A stretch of DNA of 64,000 nt from an uncultured Hyphomonas sp. (lineage in GTDB: Bacteria; Pseudomonadota; Alphaproteobacteria; Caulobacterales; Hyphomonadaceae). The notes under the pieces are model-generated. The model worked only from the letters and a program-made list of their open reading frames with translations, had not been told where the DNA came from and did no database searches. Where the stretch lies: assembly GCF_963678195.1 (NCBI RefSeq), contig NZ_OY782759.1, positions 372,001 through 436,000 of the forward strand. The letters are read 5' to 3'. Of this stretch, positions 45,202-53,436 are shown one piece after another (position 1 is the first letter of the stretch; each line of letters begins with the position of its first letter). The position numbers and the translations under genes are program-made.

Positions 45202-46464
45202 ATGAGACCGATCATTCTGGCAGTGGCCGCTGCCGCAATTCTGGCGCCAGCCGCCTGTTCCAAAAAAGACGAGGCCGCGGCGCCGGAAGTCGCCATGCCT
45301 GCGGAGGACGGAATCACCCATGTTTCGGCAGAGGGCGACTTTGCCGAGAATCTGCAACTTGCCCTGATCGAAGCCGAGCCCGGCGAGACCATTGTCATGC
45401 CGGAGGGCACATTCGAATTCACCACCGGACTTTCTCTGGATGTGGACGACGTGACGCTGGCCGGGGCCGGGCAGGGTAAGACGATCCTCGACTTTGCGGG
45501 CCAGACCGGCGCGGGCGAGGGCCTGCTGGTCACCGCCGACGATGTCGTGTTGACCGATTTCGGCATTCGCGACACCAAGGGCGACGGCATCAAGTCCAAA
45601 GATTCCGACCGGATCACCTATCAGTATCTGACGGTGGAATGGTCCGGCGAGCCGGACGAGACGAACGGCGCCTATGGCATCTATCCGGTCGAGTCGACTG
45701 ATGTGCTGGTGCAGAACTGCACCGTCCGCGGCGCCTCTGACGCGGGCATCTATGTCGGCCAGTCCGAGAACATCATCGTGCGGGACTCTGTCGCCGAATA
45801 CAATGTCGCCGGGATCGAGATCGAGAATTCGTCCTATGCGGACGTCTACGGAAATATCGCGCGCCACAATGCGGGCGGCATCCTTGTGTTTGACCTGCCG
45901 GACCTGCCCGTCATGGGCGGCCATTCCACCCGCGTCTATGACAATGACATTGTCGACAACAACACGGTGAATTTCGCCCCGGTCGGCAATATCGTGGCGG
46001 GCGTGCCCAGCGGCACCGGCATGATCGTCATGGCCAATTCCGATGTTTACATCACCGGCAACCGCTTTGCGGGCAATCGCACGGTGGACGTCATGCTGAA
46101 CGCCTATACAGAGCCGTTCACGGATGAAAATTACAATCCGCTGCTGACGGATATCACTCTCAGCGGTAACACGTATGAAGGCGGGCTGGACGATCCGCAG
46201 GGCATGCTGGCGCCTGTCGCGGCTGTGCTGGGCGGCTCGCTGCCGTCCATCGTGACTGATGGCGTTACCCGCTGGAATGGCGGGGAGGACCAGGCCGTCA
46301 ATCTCGTGATTGCCGAGGCGCCCGAAGTCGGTTTCCTCGATCTGGGGCTTGGCGAATATCCGCTCGACCCGTCGAAGCTGCAGCCCAGCATGGACCGCCC
46401 GGCCGGGACGCCGGTGCCGGAGCGTGACGCCGTGGTCCTGCCGCAGGACACGAAACAGCCATGA
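45202..46464 (+). CDS. Parallel beta-helix lipoprotein (TIGR03805/SO_2929-like)
   Basis: 420 residues. Lipobox APAAC (Cys 19). Then a pectate-lyase-like right-handed beta-helix with repeating turns: VTLAGAGQGKTILDFAGQ, VLTDFGIRDTKGDGIKSK, VLVQNCTVRGASDAGIYVGQ, IIVRDSVAEYNVAGIEIENSS. The family is found paired with a diheme cytochrome, as here: the next ATG overlaps the stop (ATGA, 46461). ATG 45202 follows GGGGGAG. The binding partner or polymer is unknown. Confidence 0.88.
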   Translation: MRPIILAVAAAAILAPAACSKKDEAAAPEVAMPAEDGITHVSAEGDFAENLQLALIEAEPGETIVMPEGTFEFTTGLSLDVDDVTLAGAGQGKTILDFAGQTGAGEGLLVTADDVVLTDFGIRDTKGDGIKSKDSDRITYQYLTVEWSGEPDETNGAYGIYPVESTDVLVQNCTVRGASDAGIYVGQSENIIVRDSVAEYNVAGIEIENSSYADVYGNIARHNAGGILVFDLPDLPVMGGHSTRVYDNDIVDNNTVNFAPVGNIVAGVPSGTGMIVMANSDVYITGNRFAGNRTVDVMLNAYTEPFTDENYNPLLTDITLSGNTYEGGLDDPQGMLAPVAAVLGGSLPSIVTDGVTRWNGGEDQAVNLVIAEAPEVGFLDLGLGEYPLDPSKLQPSMDRPAGTPVPERDAVVLPQDTKQP

Positions 46465-47510
46465 GACACGTCCTGCCGTTTGCCTGCCTGATCCTCGCCG
46501 CTTGCGGGGCAGGTCAGGCCGCGGCGCCCCCCGGGCCTGACCTTGAGACCATTCTGGCGGACAAGCCTGCGTCGGTCCTGTCCGACTACGGCTTTTTTAC
46601 CGATGCTGGGGCCGATCATCCGGCCAAACGGGTCAAGTCCTATGACCTGATCAATCCGCTCTTCTCGGATGATGCGGACAAGCACCGGTTCATCTATGTC
46701 CCGCCGGGCGAGACCGCAAAGGCTGATGGCGCGGGCCTGCCGGAGTTTCCGGTCGGCACGGCGCTGATCAAGACTTTTGCTTTTGCGCCGGACCTGCGGG
46801 ATCCGGAAGCCGGGAATTTCAAGGTCGAAACGCGGGTGATCATCCGCAAGGCCGATGGCTGGGCGGCGTTCCCCTATGTCTGGAACGAGGCCGGCACGCA
46901 GGCGACATACGCCCCGGTCGGCGCGCGCCGGACGATCGAGACGATCAGTCCACAGGGCAAGCCGCTGGAAATCCATTACGAAGTGCCCAACAAGAACCAG
47001 TGCAAGACCTGCCATCAGAGCGGCGATGTGGTGGAACCGATCGGGCCGAAACTGCGCAACCTCGATCATCCGGGTCCGGCCGGTGTGGACCAGCTGTCGG
47101 ACTGGGTGGCAGCCGGCATTCTGGACGGCGTGCCGCTGGGCCTGAAGACGGCGCCGGATGCGATGGATGTGAGCCTGCCGCTGGACGCGCGGGCACGCGG
47201 CTATCTCGATATCAATTGCGGCCATTGCCACAATCCCGGCGGCTCGGCGTCGAATTCCGGCCTGTGGCTGATGCTGGAAGAAACCTCGCCCACGCGCCTT
47301 GGCCTGAAGAAACATCCGACAGCGGCGGGCCGGGGCTCCGGCGACCGGCGCTATGTCATCGATCCAGGGCACCCGGAAGAATCGATCCTCGCCTTCCGCA
47401 TGGCCTCCACCGAACCCGGCATCGCCATGCCCGAACTCGGGCGGACCCTGCCGGACCCTGTGGGGATAGACCTGATCAATCAGTGGATTGCGGGGATGGA
47501 GCCGGAGTAG
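46461..47510 (+). CDS. Diheme c-type cytochrome lipoprotein, SO_2930/HNE_0200 family
   Basis: 349 residues. Lipobox LILAAC (Cys 15). Two haem-binding motifs: CKTCH (C181, C184, H185) and CGHCH (C253, C256, H257). The N-terminal half (FPVGTALIKTFAFAPDLRDP, ETRVIIRKADGWAAFPYVWNEAGTQA) is a domain specific to this family. Between the haem motifs lies PIGPKLRNLDHP. Probably a periplasmic or surface electron-transfer protein acting with the beta-helix protein encoded upstream. The reaction is unknown. Confidence 0.9.
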   Translation: MRHVLPFACLILAACGAGQAAAPPGPDLETILADKPASVLSDYGFFTDAGADHPAKRVKSYDLINPLFSDDADKHRFIYVPPGETAKADGAGLPEFPVGTALIKTFAFAPDLRDPEAGNFKVETRVIIRKADGWAAFPYVWNEAGTQATYAPVGARRTIETISPQGKPLEIHYEVPNKNQCKTCHQSGDVVEPIGPKLRNLDHPGPAGVDQLSDWVAAGILDGVPLGLKTAPDAMDVSLPLDARARGYLDINCGHCHNPGGSASNSGLWLMLEETSPTRLGLKKHPTAAGRGSGDRRYVIDPGHPEESILAFRMASTEPGIAMPELGRTLPDPVGIDLINQWIAGMEPE

Positions 47511-47583
47511 GGCCAATCAACCTAAACGAATATGCCACAAAACCGTGATAAGCGATCAGTCCTGAATCAATGTGGGAAACCCA

Positions 47584-48573
47584 ATGAAACTGAAGTGGCT
47601 TTTGCTGTCTCTGTTCGTATCTGGAATCAATTTTCTGGCTCAAGCCGAGGACTGCACGGACGGCAAGTTCAAAGGCGCTGCTTTGAAGGTCGTGCAGAGC
47701 GCCTATGCCGAAGCGTTTGCGCAAGAGTCCGGCATGGCAGCGAGGCGGCAGGAACTGGTCGGGCTCCTTGCTGCTGAGCCGACATGCGTCGGTCGGAACT
47801 CAATTAATTTCGTCATTGCCATGATTGACATCAACGAAGGCACATTAGGGGAGGCAACAGCCGCGCTACCGGTCATTCTGAACTCCAGTATACCGGAGGC
47901 AAGGAAGATCGGAGCGGTCGATCGCGTCATTGACCGGCTGTATTTAGCTCACGATTATCCATCGGCGCTCGCGCTTGCCCGGCGGACACGCGAGATGTTC
48001 CCAGACGCGGAATGGATTGAGCGTGAATTGGCTCTGCTTCTGGCCTTCACCGGTGAGTATGAGGAAGCGAAGTCGATTGCGGACAAGCAATATGAGGCAA
48101 GCCTGAAAGCCGTGCCGGCAAAAGTTGTTCCGTATGAAGCCTGGATCAGCCTCGCTGTGGCGGAGCTGGCTGGAGATGCCGTAAGTCGTAGTGAAATTCT
48201 GTCGAAGCTGAGTGCTCACCTCGGAAAGGATGCTGAACCCGTTGTCACCGAGGGTATATCCGGCGGCATTGTTGCCATGGTCATGGCGCGCGAGTTCAGC
48301 CTTGATTCACTGAGCCAGCCTTCTGCCCCACCGAGGCCATCTTATCCGCAATCAGCAGCAGAACGAGGCATCGAAGGAGATTGCCAGACTTATTTCGATG
48401 TAAGCGCTGAGGGAGTGCCGGAGCACATTGTCGCCGTCTGCACGGACAATAGCTTCGTCGAGATAGCCGAGCGCGCCATTGCAGAAGTCAAATTCGATCC
48501 ATACGTCGTCAACGGAGTCCCTGCGCGCCGGGTGAGTATAACGTATCCGCTTAGTTTTCGGTTGGGGCCTTAG
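47584..48573 (+). CDS. Exported TPR-like protein with TonB-type C-terminal domain
   Basis: 329 residues. Signal peptide about 1-21 (LAQA/ED). Helical TPR-like repeats run from about 30 to 220 (YPSALALARRTREMFPDAEWIERELALLLAFTGEYEEA). A C-terminal domain, about 255-329, reads GDCQTYFDVSAEGVPEHIVAVCTDNSFVEIAERAIAEVKFDPYVVNG, which resembles the TonB C-terminal fold with a Cys pair. It lacks a TM anchor and a Pro-rich spacer, so it is not a classical TonB. GC is lower than in its neighbours. Role unknown. Confidence 0.65.
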   Translation: MKLKWLLLSLFVSGINFLAQAEDCTDGKFKGAALKVVQSAYAEAFAQESGMAARRQELVGLLAAEPTCVGRNSINFVIAMIDINEGTLGEATAALPVILNSSIPEARKIGAVDRVIDRLYLAHDYPSALALARRTREMFPDAEWIERELALLLAFTGEYEEAKSIADKQYEASLKAVPAKVVPYEAWISLAVAELAGDAVSRSEILSKLSAHLGKDAEPVVTEGISGGIVAMVMAREFSLDSLSQPSAPPRPSYPQSAAERGIEGDCQTYFDVSAEGVPEHIVAVCTDNSFVEIAERAIAEVKFDPYVVNGVPARRVSITYPLSFRLGP

Positions 48574-48665
48574 AGGGAGACGGCGGAACGCAACGCCCCA
48601 TCCCGCTTGCTCTTCCAACCCCTCGGGCATAGGGTGCGCGCGCTTTAACCCCGAGGACCAGAACC

Positions 48666-49892
48666 ATGGCCGATACGCAGCGCCCAAGCCTTCCCGTCAC
48701 GCTCGATGATGTGAAAGCCGCTGCAATGATTATTGCAGGCCAGGTCCAGAACACGCCGCTCAGCCATTCGAAAACGCTGTCCTCGATCACGGGCGCCGAA
48801 GTGTGGGTGAAGTTCGAAAACCACCAGTACACCGCCGCCTTCAAGGAGCGCGGGGCGCTGAACAAGCTGTCCAAGCTGACCGAGGAACAGAAGAAGCGCG
48901 GCGTGATCGCGGCCTCTGCCGGAAACCATGCGCAGGGCGTGGCGCATCATGCCCGCCGCCTCGGCATTCCGGCGACCATCGTGATGGCCGAGACGACGCC
49001 CTTTAATAAGGTGCAGCATACACGCGACCATGGTGCCCGCGTCGTGCTGGAAGGCCTGATCTTCGACGAGGCAAAGGATTATGCTCTGGAGCTGGCCGAA
49101 AAAGAGGGCCTGACCTTCATCCACCCGTTCGATGACATCGACATCATCGCCGGGCAGGGGACCATCGCGTTGGAAATGCTGGAGGCCAATCCGGAGCTCG
49201 ACACGCTGGTCGTGCCGATCGGCGGCGGCGGCCTGATCAGCGGCATCGCAACAGCCGCCAAGGCGCTGAAGCCGGACATCAAGATCTTCGGCGTCGAGGC
49301 GGCCATGTATCCGTGCATGCATGCGGCGCTGAACGGCAAGACGCCCAAAATGGGCGGCGCCACCATCGCCGAAGGCATCGCGGTGAAAGAAGTGGGCAAG
49401 ATCACCCGCCAGTTCGCCGAACAGCTGGTGGACGACATCCTTCTGGTCGAGGAAGAACACCTCGAACGGGCGATCACGCTCTATGCCGACATCGAGAAGA
49501 CGATTGCCGAGGGCGCCGGGGCCGCGGGCCTTGCCGCGCTGCTGGCGCATCCGACGCGCTTTTATGGCCGGAAAGTCGGCCTCGTCCTCTGTGGCGGGAA
49601 TATCGATACGCGGCTGCTGGCCTCGGTGCTGACGCGGGCGCTGGTGCGGGAAAACCGCCTCGCGCGCATCCGTATCATCGGCGACGACCGGCCGGGCCTG
49701 CTGGCGCTGGTCTCCAAGATCATCGGCGACCAGGGCGCGAACATCATGGAAGTCGCCCACAACCGCATCGCGCTGGACGTGCCGGCCAAGGGCGCGGAGT
49801 TCGATATTCTGATCGAGACGCGCGACAGCCAGCACACGCAGGAAGTCGTCGATGCGCTGACCATGGCCGGCTATCCGCCGCGCAGCATGTGA
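48666..49892 (+). CDS. ilvA: Threonine ammonia-lyase
   Basis: 408 residues. PLP-dependent deamination of threonine to 2-oxobutyrate, the first step to isoleucine. FENHQYTAAFKERGA holds the PLP Lys60; SAGNHAQGVAHHARRLGIP; the phosphate loop IGGGGLISG. A single C-terminal ACT domain (RIRIIGDDRPGLLALVSKIIGDQGANI) gives the shorter allosteric type. Not linked to other isoleucine genes here. Confidence 0.93.
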   Translation: MADTQRPSLPVTLDDVKAAAMIIAGQVQNTPLSHSKTLSSITGAEVWVKFENHQYTAAFKERGALNKLSKLTEEQKKRGVIAASAGNHAQGVAHHARRLGIPATIVMAETTPFNKVQHTRDHGARVVLEGLIFDEAKDYALELAEKEGLTFIHPFDDIDIIAGQGTIALEMLEANPELDTLVVPIGGGGLISGIATAAKALKPDIKIFGVEAAMYPCMHAALNGKTPKMGGATIAEGIAVKEVGKITRQFAEQLVDDILLVEEEHLERAITLYADIEKTIAEGAGAAGLAALLAHPTRFYGRKVGLVLCGGNIDTRLLASVLTRALVRENRLARIRIIGDDRPGLLALVSKIIGDQGANIMEVAHNRIALDVPAKGAEFDILIETRDSQHTQEVVDALTMAGYPPRSM

Positions 49893-49988
49893 CATCTGTA
49901 ATGTTGAACGCTGGCCGGGGCGGGTGACTTCGCCCCGGAAGCGGCCTAGACCCTGATCCAAATATAGAAGCCGAAACGGAGCCTCAAT

Positions 49989-50873
49989 ATGAAGCGCATC
50001 CTCGCTGTTGCGGCCAGTGCCGCTCTCGCCCTGATTGCCGCCTGTACGGGCGAAAAGGCGCCGACCGATGTCGACGCGGTGTTCGACCAGCACATGCCCT
50101 GGAACCCGGATGCCAAAGGCGTCCAGACCGACCCATCCGGCCTGCAATGGATCGTGATCCGGAAAGGCGACGACACAGGCGCCAGCCCCACCCCCAGCGA
50201 TCTTGTGCGCGTCAATTATGAAGGCCGCACGGCGGAGGGTGAAAAGTTCGATTCCTCCTTTGACCGCGGCAAGCCCGCCATGTTCCGCCTGAACCAGGTG
50301 ATCCCCGGCTGGACCATCGGCCTGCAGAAGATGCATGAGGGCGACCAGTACATGTTCTACATCCCCAGCAAGCTGGCCTATGGCGACAGCCCGCGTCCGG
50401 GCTCGGTCATCAAGCCCGGTGACGATCTCGTCTTTCTGGTCGATCTCGTTGACCTGATGGAGCCGAAATCGGTCGATACGGCTGCGTGGGAGAAGTACAC
50501 GCCGTGGAACCATGACGCGCCGGAGGTGAAGAAAACCGGCTCCGGCCTCGAATATGTCGTGTTGGAAAGCGGCGACGAGACCGGCGCAAGCCCGGCCAAC
50601 GGGCAGGACGTCGTCGTCTATTATGAGGGCCGCCTTGCCGACACGGGTGAGATGTTCGATAGCGCCTTCCAGCGCGGCGCCCCGGAAATCTTCCCGTCCA
50701 ATCGCCTGATCCGCGGCTGGGTCGAGGCCCTGTCGATGATGAAGCCGGGTGATCGCTGGCTGCTCTACATCCCGTCAGACCTCGCCTATGGCAAGAAGGG
50801 CACGCCGGGCGGCCCGATCCCGCCGAATTCCGATCTCGTCTTCGAAGTCGAACTGGCGGACGTGCTGGACTAG
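49989..50873 (+). CDS. Tandem FKBP-type peptidyl-prolyl isomerase, lipoprotein
   Basis: 294 residues. Lipobox LIAAC (Cys 19), so anchored on the periplasmic side. Two FKBP domains, about 50-155 and 180-294, each with VRVNYEGRTAEGEKFDSSF (second copy VVVYYEGRLADTGEMFDSAF) and a PSDLAYG or PSKLAYG end. Each domain is preceded by a similar linker (HMPWNPDAKGVQTDPSGLQW, then YTPWNHDAPEVKKTGSGLEY), so the gene arose by internal duplication of domain plus linker. Probably a folding factor for envelope proteins. Confidence 0.9.
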   Translation: MKRILAVAASAALALIAACTGEKAPTDVDAVFDQHMPWNPDAKGVQTDPSGLQWIVIRKGDDTGASPTPSDLVRVNYEGRTAEGEKFDSSFDRGKPAMFRLNQVIPGWTIGLQKMHEGDQYMFYIPSKLAYGDSPRPGSVIKPGDDLVFLVDLVDLMEPKSVDTAAWEKYTPWNHDAPEVKKTGSGLEYVVLESGDETGASPANGQDVVVYYEGRLADTGEMFDSAFQRGAPEIFPSNRLIRGWVEALSMMKPGDRWLLYIPSDLAYGKKGTPGGPIPPNSDLVFEVELADVLD

Positions 50874-50877
50874 GGGC

Positions 50878-52440
50878 TCAGGCCTCGTCCAGATCTGCCC
50901 GGAAGAAGATGGGCAGGCGGACGGACGACTGGAACCAGGGCTGTTGCTGACTGCCGGTGGCGGCGATCACGTCGCCGCTGACCTGCAGCATTACCTTGTT
51001 GATGTCGATCCGGTCGGGCGACTGGATGCGGCTCGCAAAGGCGTCGGCAAAGATGGAAGGGCCCGTCGCGTCCGGCCGCGTCGTGCCGGGCTTGTCGGCA
51101 TAGGCGATCACGACATTGGCGTCTGACGTATAATCGGCAAAGCCGGGCTCCAGTCCTTTCGTTTCCAGCGGCGAGTCGTATTTGCGCCCGCAATCCACCA
51201 TCACGACAACGGCCTGCGCGGCGGAGTCTTCCAGGAATTCGACCGCGTCCTGCAGTTTCGCCCCGGTTTCTGCAACCTCGTATTCGTTGCGGGGCAGGGG
51301 GCCGTTCGGGATCAGGTAATTGTCTTCCCCGAACAGGGATGCTCCGTATCCGGCGAAATAGACGACGCCCACGCTGGCCGGGCCGGCCGCGTTCAGCGCA
51401 TTGCGCAGCATGGCAAGACCGTCATTGAAGCCGGCAAGGTCTGCATTGCGGATATGGCGCACCTTGTAGCCGCTCTCGCTGAGGGCGGTGGAGACCTTCT
51501 CACCGTCCGCATGCGTGTTCGGCAGCGCATAGTTGCCGCTGCCGGCATAATCATTGGAGAAGACCAGCGCGACGCGAAGCGGGTTCTGGCTGACCGGCGC
51601 CATCGGGGCGCCCGGCCCGCGGCTCCACGCGCCAATGCGGATGTCGCTGGACCGGCGCTGCAGGCGCGACAGATTCATCGGCTCCTGACGCTGCAGTGTC
51701 ATTTCCAGAACGTCGAGGCGGACATTCTCGAACATGTCGCGCACGGTGACAGCCGGTTCCAGCAGACGGGTGCCGAGCGCCCTGGCATAAGGGCCATTGC
51801 CATCATCGGCGCGACCGTCGCTTGCGGTTTCGCCTTCCCAGGTGGCGAAGGAGATGAACATGTTGCGCTCTTCTGCGCTGCCTGCCGAGCGGCGCAGGCC
51901 GCGGAAGGATTCCCCGCCGCCGAGGGCGCGTTCGGCTTCCGGCAGTTTCAGCACATTGCGGCAGGCATCGATGGAGAGGATCGTCGGGGCTTCGCAATCG
52001 GTCAGCTTGCCCATCACCCAGTCGAGCGAAATGGAATCGTCCCAGAGCGCTTCATCCAGCATATCGGCATCCTCGACCGGGATCAGGAAATTGCCTTCGC
52101 CTTCGCGGGCGGCGCCATGGCCGGAATAATAGACAAACCCCGTCGCCTCCGGCCCGCTGGCCTGCATTGCATCGACATAGGCGCGGAAGGCCGACATCAT
52201 CTCCGACCGGCCGGCGTCCTGCACGATGTCGCCGGTGACGAGGGAGAAACCGCATTCCTGAATGCCTTCGGCCACAAGGCGGGCATCCCGGACCGGATTG
52301 GCCAGGGTTCCGATCCCTTCGGAATAGGCGGCATTTCCGATGATGAGGGCGTGGCACGGCGCCTGGCTTACCTGCGCCCGGCCAGGCCAGGGCAGGGCGG
52401 CGGCGCCTCCGAGCAGAAGCAAGTGCCGGCGTGAAATCAT
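50878..52440 (-). CDS. Secreted tandem caspase-like protein: one intact, one degenerate domain
   Basis: 520 residues. N terminus MISRRHLLLLGGAAALPWPG is a Tat-like (twin-Arg) signal. First caspase (peptidase C14) domain about 28-270: catalytic His108 in YYSGHG, Cys160 in SIDACR. Second domain about 288-515 repeats the fold (RVALVFSNDYAGSGNYALPNTHADGE), but YFAGYG replaces the His by Tyr365, and VDCGRK puts Gly418 where Cys should be. So the second half is a pseudo-caspase. ATG 52440 is the only good start. Target and role unknown; convergent with the FKBP gene. Confidence 0.88.
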   Translation of the reverse strand: MISRRHLLLLGGAAALPWPGRAQVSQAPCHALIIGNAAYSEGIGTLANPVRDARLVAEGIQECGFSLVTGDIVQDAGRSEMMSAFRAYVDAMQASGPEATGFVYYSGHGAAREGEGNFLIPVEDADMLDEALWDDSISLDWVMGKLTDCEAPTILSIDACRNVLKLPEAERALGGGESFRGLRRSAGSAEERNMFISFATWEGETASDGRADDGNGPYARALGTRLLEPAVTVRDMFENVRLDVLEMTLQRQEPMNLSRLQRRSSDIRIGAWSRGPGAPMAPVSQNPLRVALVFSNDYAGSGNYALPNTHADGEKVSTALSESGYKVRHIRNADLAGFNDGLAMLRNALNAAGPASVGVVYFAGYGASLFGEDNYLIPNGPLPRNEYEVAETGAKLQDAVEFLEDSAAQAVVVMVDCGRKYDSPLETKGLEPGFADYTSDANVVIAYADKPGTTRPDATGPSIFADAFASRIQSPDRIDINKVMLQVSGDVIAATGSQQQPWFQSSVRLPIFFRADLDEA

Positions 52441-52575
52441 GTTCCCACTCCACTCATCTCGCGAAGGTTAATCGTCTCGTAGAGAGGCCGGCCAGTCAAT
52501 GACACCGTTTGCGGGCTTGCCTATCACGGGCGGGGCTGACAGGAAGAGCGCCGGATTTCTATCAGGAGAACAGGT

Positions 52576-53364
52576 TTGGCGATTACAGGTAACACACTGG
52601 CGCGCATCGCTCTGGATGCAGGCAAGCTGATCATGGAGATCTATGAGGGCGACTTCGATTTCACCCGGAAAGGCGACGATTCGCCGGTCACCCTGGCGGA
52701 CGAGAAGGCCGAAACGCTGATCCTGAAAGCGCTGGCCGAGGCTGATCCGGACCTGAAAGTCATCGCCGAAGAGGCCATGGCCGCTGGTGAAATGCCGGAA
52801 CATGGAAGCCGTTTCGCGCTGGTCGACCCGCTCGACGGCACCAAGGAATTCATCAACAAGAATGGCGAGTTTACCGTGAACATCGCCATTATCGAACATG
52901 GCCGCCCCGTGATGGGCGTGGTCTATGCGCCGGCCCTGTCGCGCCTGTTCGTTGCCGAAGCGCACAATTCCGCCTGGCAGGGAGAGGCTGCGCCGGGCGC
53001 GGATGTGCCCACGGACCGCACGCCGCTGCGCATCCGCAAGGCGCCGGAAGAGGGCGTAACAGCGGTGGCGTCCAAGTCTCACCGCACGCCCGAAACCGAT
53101 GCTTTCCTTGAGAAGTTCACCATTGCGGACATCAAGGGCGCAGGGTCTTCGCTGAAATTCTGCCTCATCGCCGCGGGCGAAGCGGATCTTTATCCGCGCA
53201 TGGGCCGCACGATGGAGTGGGACACCGCCGCCGGACAGGCCGTCGTGGAAGCAGCCGGCGGACGTGTGCTCACGGAAGAAGGCGCCCCGCTCCTCTATGG
53301 CAAGCGCGAGCGCGGCTATGACAATCCGTATTTTATTGTGTATGGCGGCGTGTCGCCGGTCTGA
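52576..53364 (+). CDS. cysQ: 3'(2'),5'-bisphosphate nucleotidase
   Basis: 262 residues. Removes the 3'-phosphate of PAP made by sulfate assimilation. Inositol-monophosphatase fold: DSPVTLADEKAE, VIAEEAM, the metal motif DPLDGTKEFI, and WDTAAGQAVVEAAGG. Starts at TTG 52576 after CAGGAGAACAGG. It is followed 72 bases later by glmM on the same strand. Confidence 0.94.
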   Translation: MAITGNTLARIALDAGKLIMEIYEGDFDFTRKGDDSPVTLADEKAETLILKALAEADPDLKVIAEEAMAAGEMPEHGSRFALVDPLDGTKEFINKNGEFTVNIAIIEHGRPVMGVVYAPALSRLFVAEAHNSAWQGEAAPGADVPTDRTPLRIRKAPEEGVTAVASKSHRTPETDAFLEKFTIADIKGAGSSLKFCLIAAGEADLYPRMGRTMEWDTAAGQAVVEAAGGRVLTEEGAPLLYGKRERGYDNPYFIVYGGVSPV

Positions 53365-53436
53365 CATAGTCCTGCCACGATCCGGTATCGTTTTCTCCAG
53401 CTTTTCCTGCGACCAAGGCCGTCAGGGAGTTTCATC

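Noticed and set aside
48645-50513. Minus-strand open frame of 622 residues opposite ilvA and the FKBP gene
   Set aside because: Antisense shadow; both plus-strand genes have full family motifs.
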